Origin: Aureococcus anophagefferens
Taxonomy: Eukaryota; Sar; Pelagophyceae; Pelagomonadales; Pelagomonadaceae
Direction: 5' to 3'
NCBI RefSeq assembly: GCF_000186865.1
Contig: NW_008705570.1
Span: 98,774-162,773 of the forward strand
DNA: 64,000 nt
In this document: one piece after another, positions 60,436-64,000 of the stretch
Position numbering within the stretch: the stretch's first letter is position 1
Layout of the letters: each line of letters starts with the position of its first letter
Translations under genes and position numbers: made by a program
The notes under the pieces: model-generated
Told to the model about the DNA's origin: nothing
Database searches by the model: none
Seen by the model: the letters and a program-made list of their open reading frames with translations, nothing else

Positions 60436-60709
60436 ATGCAGAAGAAGCTGCCGAACTGGAAGCTCGACAAGCCGGACAAGCCCCCGCCGCCGCCCGTCCG
60501 GACGTCGGCCGTCGTCGGCGGCCCGCGCGCGGGCGCGGACCGCGCGGACGCCGGCCAAGCGCGCGCCGGACGTCGACGACGCCCTCCGCGCCGCCGAGGC
60601 GAAGCGCAAGAAGCCGGACATGGGCCTGGGACCCGCCAGACATCTCCGGCGCCGCGCGACGACGGCGACGCGCGCTCGCAGCGCGTTCTCGGACCCCCGG
60701 CGAGGCTAG
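60436..60709 (+). CDS. Candidate small basic protein, possible tiny GC-AG intron
   Basis: The ATG at 60436 begins [20 protein letters not shown], with strong AAG/GAC codon use. A frame change near 60,529-60,559, at a GCGGGCGCGG...CCAAG stretch, would join it to [20 protein letters not shown], giving about 80 residues. The open frame extends upstream of the ATG ([10 protein letters not shown]), so the true start could be earlier. No homologue is recalled. It lies just before the RPSA gene, so it could also be a transcribed leader. Confidence 0.3.
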
Positions 60710-60795
60710 GGTTAGGTTGGGAGGAGCTCGAGGCAGAGCGACGCCCTCCGCCAAATCGCCGAGTCCCCGCACTTTGCACGACAGCCCTCGCCACC

Positions 60796-61683
60796 ATGTC
60801 GATCCTCGCGCCCAAGGAGGAGGACATCCAGAAGATGCTGAGCGCCCAGTGCCACATCGGCACGCGCAACAGCGACCACATGATGGAGGAGTACATCTGG
60901 CGCCGCCGCCAGGACGGCATCCACATCATCAACGTGGGCAAGACGTGGGAGAAGCTCATGCTCGCGGCCCGCGTGCTCACGGCCATCGAGAACCCCCAGG
61001 ACATCATCGCCATCTCGGCGCGCCCCTACGGCCAGCGCGCGGTCCTCAAATTCGCGCAGTACACGGGCGCGGCGTCGATCGCGGGCCGGTTCACGCCGGG
61101 CACGTTCACGAACCAGATCACGAAGCAGTTCAAGGAGCCGCGCATCCTCGTCATCACGGACCCGCGCACGGACTCCCAGGCCGTCAAGGAGGCCTCCTAC
61201 GTGAACCTGCCCGTCATCGCGTTCTGCGACTCGGACTCGCCGTGCCAGCACGTCGACGTCGCGATCCCGTCGAACAACAAGGGCAAGCTCTCCATCGGCC
61301 TCCTCTACTGGCTCCTCGCCCGCGAGATGCTCCGCATGCGCGGCACGGTGGCCCGCCACGCGCCCTGGGACGTGCCCGTCGACCTCTTCTTCTACCGCGA
61401 CCCCGAGGAGCTCGAGAAGGCCGACGAGGCCCAGGCCTTCGCGGCCGAGCAGGAGGGCGGCGCCCAGCAGTGGGCCGGCGCCGAGGCGCCCCCGAAGGAG
61501 CAGCCCTACTCCGAGCCCGGCGCCATGGAGGGCTTCGCCGCGCCCGCCGCGCCCGAGGCGGGCTTCGGCGCGCCGCCGATGCCCCCCGCCGCGCCCGACG
61601 CCGCGCCGGCCCAGAACTGGGACGGCAACGCGCCCAACGCGGGCTGGGACCCGGCCGCCAACAACCAGACCTGGGGCGCCTAG
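60796..61683 (+). CDS. RPSA: 40S ribosomal protein SA (uS2)
   Basis: The start at 60796 lies in a strong context (gccaccatgt) and gives 295 residues. The uS2 core is plain: [20 protein letters not shown], then [18 protein letters not shown], then [20 protein letters not shown] and [20 protein letters not shown]. The C-terminal 80 residues are a Glu/Ala/Trp-rich tail typical of eukaryotic RPSA, ending NNQTWGA. RPSA sits on the small ribosomal subunit near the mRNA exit. No intron is present. It is the clearest housekeeping anchor in the window. Confidence 0.97.
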   Translation: MSILAPKEEDIQKMLSAQCHIGTRNSDHMMEEYIWRRRQDGIHIINVGKTWEKLMLAARVLTAIENPQDIIAISARPYGQRAVLKFAQYTGAASIAGRFTPGTFTNQITKQFKEPRILVITDPRTDSQAVKEASYVNLPVIAFCDSDSPCQHVDVAIPSNNKGKLSIGLLYWLLAREMLRMRGTVARHAPWDVPVDLFFYRDPEELEKADEAQAFAAEQEGGAQQWAGAEAPPKEQPYSEPGAMEGFAAPAAPEAGFGAPPMPPAAPDAAPAQNWDGNAPNAGWDPAANNQTWGA

Positions 61684-61822
61684 ACCCCCGGCACCGCGCA
61701 CTCCAAAAACATCGTCGAGTCCCTACTTTCGACCCCACCCCCGCCGCGCGGCGCTCCCCCTCCTCCTAGTCTGTAAGCTCACGGACCTCCCGGCGCGAGC
61801 CGCGGACGGTCCATCACCACGA

Positions 61823-62752
61823 TTACCCGACGACCCCGAGCAGCTCCCGCTCGACGTGGCTCGCGACGGCCGCGTCGATGTCGTCGGCCGCGGGGAAGCC
61901 CATCGCCGTCGCCTTGGACACGTCGAAGTGCGACGGCCAGGACCCGACGATGGCCGCGACGTGCGGGTCCGGCACGAAGTCCACGAGGGACCGGTCGCCG
62001 CCGTGCCGCTCCAAACTCGCGAGCATATCGTCGATCGACACGGAGATGCCCGGCGCGTTCACGCAGCGGTAGTCCCCAAAGGCGTCGCCGTCGACATAGA
62101 GCCCGTGCACCAGGGCGCGGACGGCACTGTCCGGGCTCGCGAGCCAGAGCACGGACGAGGGATCCAGCGGGCACATCGCGCGGACGCCGCTCAGCGGCTC
62201 CCGGAGAATCCCGCTCGCGAACCCCGACGCGGCCTTGTTCGGCGCGCCCGGCCGCACGCTAATGGTCGGCAGGCGCAGCGTGCGGCCGTCGATGAAGCCC
62301 TTTCTTGAATAATCGTTGACGAGCAGCTCGCCGATGGCCTTTTGCGTGCCGTAGCTCGACGCCGGCGTCGTCGGCGACTCGTCCGTCGCGAAGGGCGTCG
62401 CGCCGAAGACGGCGAGCGACGACGTGAAGAGCACCGTCGGCGGCCGCGCCGGCGCGGACCGGCAGCGCTCCAGCAGCTTCGTCAGCCCGGCGACGTTGAC
62501 GCCGTAGCCCAGGTCGAAGTCGAGCTCCGCGCCGGAGCTCACGACGGCCGCGAGGTGCACGACGGCCTTTGTGTCCGCCGTGATGGCCGCGTCGAGCGTG
62601 GCCTCGAGGTCGCCCTGGATGAAGGTGCCGTTCGCCGGCACCGCGGCGGGCTCCACGAGGTCGCACATGACGACGCGCTCGCCGCGCCGCGCGAGCACGT
62701 TGGCTAGCCGCTGGCCCAGGAAGCCGGCGGCGCCGGTGATGGTGATGGACAT
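61823..62752 (-). CDS. D-erythronate dehydrogenase-like SDR (DenD type)
   Basis: The start at 62752 (MSITITGAAGFLGQRLANVL) gives 309 residues. The GAAGFLG loop binds NAD(P). The catalytic triad is visible as Ser in LFTSSLAVFG plus Tyr and Lys in SSYGTQKAIGELL. The RLPTISVRPGAPNKAASGFA block with SGILREPLSG is characteristic of D-erythronate dehydrogenase (DenD) rather than UDP-glucose epimerases. DenD oxidises D-erythronate in four-carbon sugar acid breakdown. The rest of that pathway is not in the window. No targeting peptide is visible. Confidence 0.85.
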   Translation of the reverse strand: MSITITGAAGFLGQRLANVLARRGERVVMCDLVEPAAVPANGTFIQGDLEATLDAAITADTKAVVHLAAVVSSGAELDFDLGYGVNVAGLTKLLERCRSAPARPPTVLFTSSLAVFGATPFATDESPTTPASSYGTQKAIGELLVNDYSRKGFIDGRTLRLPTISVRPGAPNKAASGFASGILREPLSGVRAMCPLDPSSVLWLASPDSAVRALVHGLYVDGDAFGDYRCVNAPGISVSIDDMLASLERHGGDRSLVDFVPDPHVAAIVGSWPSHFDVSKATAMGFPAADDIDAAVASHVERELLGVVG

Positions 62753-62876
62753 GCTTATTTACGCGTGGCTCGTGCAACGATGGCTGGCGCCGGCGCGCGC
62801 ACGCGACGACGGCGGTGGTGATTAGTCGAGCGCCAGTGGCAGTGAGAGCGCCGATCGTGCACTTCAACCTGAGGTT

Positions 62877-62959
62877 CAAGTCGTCCCTCGCAGCTAGGCC
62901 TCACTAATAAAATCTCTGTTCGTACTTCAAGTCGACTCCCTCGCAGCTAGGCCTTACTA
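62877..62959 (+). repeat. Direct repeat of about 30 nt at a gene 3' end
   Basis: caagtcgtccctcgcagctaggcctcacta-type sequence at 62877-62906 recurs at 62928-62959 with two extra bases and one change. The second copy contains the stop codon of the next gene (read on the minus strand), so the duplication extends its 3' leader. Confidence 0.7.
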
Positions 62960-63997
62960 TTTGCGCCAGGACGCCAGCATCGCCTGCCACTTCGCGTCGC
63001 GCGTCGGCCCGCGCGCGTGCCGGAGCGCCGCGCGCTTGTCGTCGTCGTCCTCCTCCTTGAGCGCGTCGTATTCCTGGAGGCGCGGGAGGAAGTCGACGGG
63101 CGTGTCCGGCGCCGCGAAGTCGCCGATCGCCGCCGCGACGTCGTCGGGCAGCGCGCCGGCGGCCGCGTCCGTGGCCGGCTTCGCCGCGCGCGCGTCCTTG
63201 ATGCGGAGCCACTGGAAGAAGCCGCGCGGCCGGTCGTTCTTCCCGAGGGGCCCGACGGCGGCCTCGTCGTCCGCGGCGGCGCGCAGGATCTGGGCGCGGA
63301 GCCAGCCGCGGTGCTTGTCCTCGTAGCGGCATCCCGCCGTCTCGAAGAGGCACGCGAAGAGGCCGGCGAGCACGGAGCCCTTGACGACCGTGCGGCCGTA
63401 GCCGAAGCCGTAGCCGTCGTCGTCGCCGCCCTCGTCGTCGTAGCGGTTGTTGTCCATGGCGTAGGACGCCAGGGCCACGGCGACGCGCGCGCGGCCGGCG
63501 ACGTCGCACGCGCGCCAGACGCAGCCGCCGCACTCGACCATCTTCTCGAGGAGCGCGACCGCGTGCTGCGACGCGACGCCCTGCGACGCCTCCTCGAGCG
63601 CCGCGTCGACGACGCCCGGGGCGTCCTCGAAGGGATCGAAGCCGGGGAGGCCCGCGCGCACGCCGGCGGCGAGGCCGGCGACGTGCGTGTAGGCGAGCGA
63701 CGGCGCCGGCGCGAGCGCGTCGCCGCAGCACTTGCGGACGTAGGGGCAGGCCCAGAGCTGCATCGCGCGGCCCATCGCGGCGTTGCCGACCTCGCCGCGC
63801 CGGATGCGGCCCCGGCCGTCGTGGGCGCTCGACATGGACTGCCGGCCCTGGACGGTCGAGGCGACGACGACGTTAAAGTAGATGTAGCAGTACTTCATGC
63901 TCGGCTTGCTGCCGCCGAAGCCGCCGAAGCCGCCGAGCGTCTGCGCGTCGTGCGCGATGAGCGTCTCCGCCGCGGCCCGGGCGGGCCCCGGCTCCAT
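62957..63997 (-). CDS. Protein of unknown function (right-edge partial)
   Basis: The frame runs to the right edge, and the Met at 63997 may or may not be the start. The 346 visible residues include MKYCYIYFNVVVASTVQGRQ, WACPYVRKCCGD, LEKMVECGGCVWRACDVAGR and a Gly/Tyr segment (DDEGGDDDGYGFGYGR). Later comes HRGWLRAQILRAAADDEAAV and a basic C-terminus ending DAKWQAMLASWRK. Several Cys are clustered but form no known finger. Helical content is high in the middle. No domain is recognised. Confidence 0.5.
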   Translation of the reverse strand: MEPGPARAAAETLIAHDAQTLGGFGGFGGSKPSMKYCYIYFNVVVASTVQGRQSMSSAHDGRGRIRRGEVGNAAMGRAMQLWACPYVRKCCGDALAPAPSLAYTHVAGLAAGVRAGLPGFDPFEDAPGVVDAALEEASQGVASQHAVALLEKMVECGGCVWRACDVAGRARVAVALASYAMDNNRYDDEGGDDDGYGFGYGRTVVKGSVLAGLFACLFETAGCRYEDKHRGWLRAQILRAAADDEAAVGPLGKNDRPRGFFQWLRIKDARAAKPATDAAAGALPDDVAAAIGDFAAPDTPVDFLPRLQEYDALKEEDDDDKRAALRHARGPTRDAKWQAMLASWRK

Positions 63998-64000
63998 GTC

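Noticed and set aside
1..64000. tRNA and rRNA genes
   Set aside because: No stretch with convincing T-arm plus A/B boxes or rRNA core sequence was seen by eye; a tRNAscan run would be decisive.

Overview
The window is nuclear DNA from a very GC-rich, compact eukaryotic genome. Genes lie on both strands 100-300 bases apart, introns are few and short (about 37-120 nt), and there is no bacterial operon structure. A 40S ribosomal protein (RPSA), mitochondrial COX6A, a CDK, an SR-type splicing protein, a TRM13-type tRNA methyltransferase and a fused PurD-PurN-PurM enzyme are typical eukaryotic genes. Several proteins start with a signal peptide followed by an ASAFAP-like motif and a basic, Ala/Ser-rich stretch. 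That is the plastid-targeting signature of algae with secondary red plastids. With the base composition and domain content (helicase-associated repeats, MYND/Sel1, FG-GAP and lectin proteins), a photosynthetic stramenopile fits best, probably a pelagophyte such as Aureococcus. The species is an inference.

Layout. 0-7.4 kb: a PHD finger fragment, an ankyrin protein, a helicase-associated-repeat protein, a secreted GH78-like glycosidase with an inserted SUEL lectin domain, and a secreted protein carrying the two ends of a J-domain. 7.5-13.7 kb: a nucleotidyltransferase-like protein and a large C2/PH membrane protein broken by two frame changes. 13.9-18.1 kb: a membrane receptor with a seven-blade FG-GAP propeller, C-type lectin domain, membrane helices and a cytoplasmic RING + RBR ubiquitin ligase. 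18.2-22.9 kb: a plastid NTF2-like protein, a GNAT acetyltransferase, an F420/NADP-type oxidoreductase and a secreted BBE-type flavoprotein. 23.0-33.1 kb: two adjacent paralogous receptors with nearly identical ectodomains. One has a TKL kinase plus OTU deubiquitinase inside the cell, the other a HECT ubiquitin ligase. A ubiquitin-like-domain protein follows. 33.3-47.6 kb: housekeeping, signalling, plastid and mitochondrial genes (nucleolin-like RRM protein, CDK, SAM protein, globin-like protein, COX6A, purine enzyme, EF-hand protein, TRM13). 47.7-64 kb: an RGS membrane protein, a 14-repeat FG-GAP secreted protein, an SR/CCCH protein, a MYND-RING-Sel1 protein, a HEAT/IQ/PH giant, RPSA, a DenD-like dehydrogenase and an edge-truncated unknown.

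The standout is the 13.9-33.1 kb segment. Three receptor-like membrane proteins join lectin, propeller or Pro/Thr-rich ectodomains directly to ubiquitin machinery (RBR ligase, HECT ligase, and a kinase with a deubiquitinase). A short relic matching the HECT gene's last codons lies just past the 3' end of the kinase-OTU gene. It suggests that a duplicated HECT receptor had its membrane and cytoplasmic part exchanged for a kinase-OTU cassette. Several introns have GC rather than GT at the 5' splice site and begin with the same GC-repeat motif, which may mark introner-like elements. Four single-base frame breaks occur in three otherwise intact large genes.
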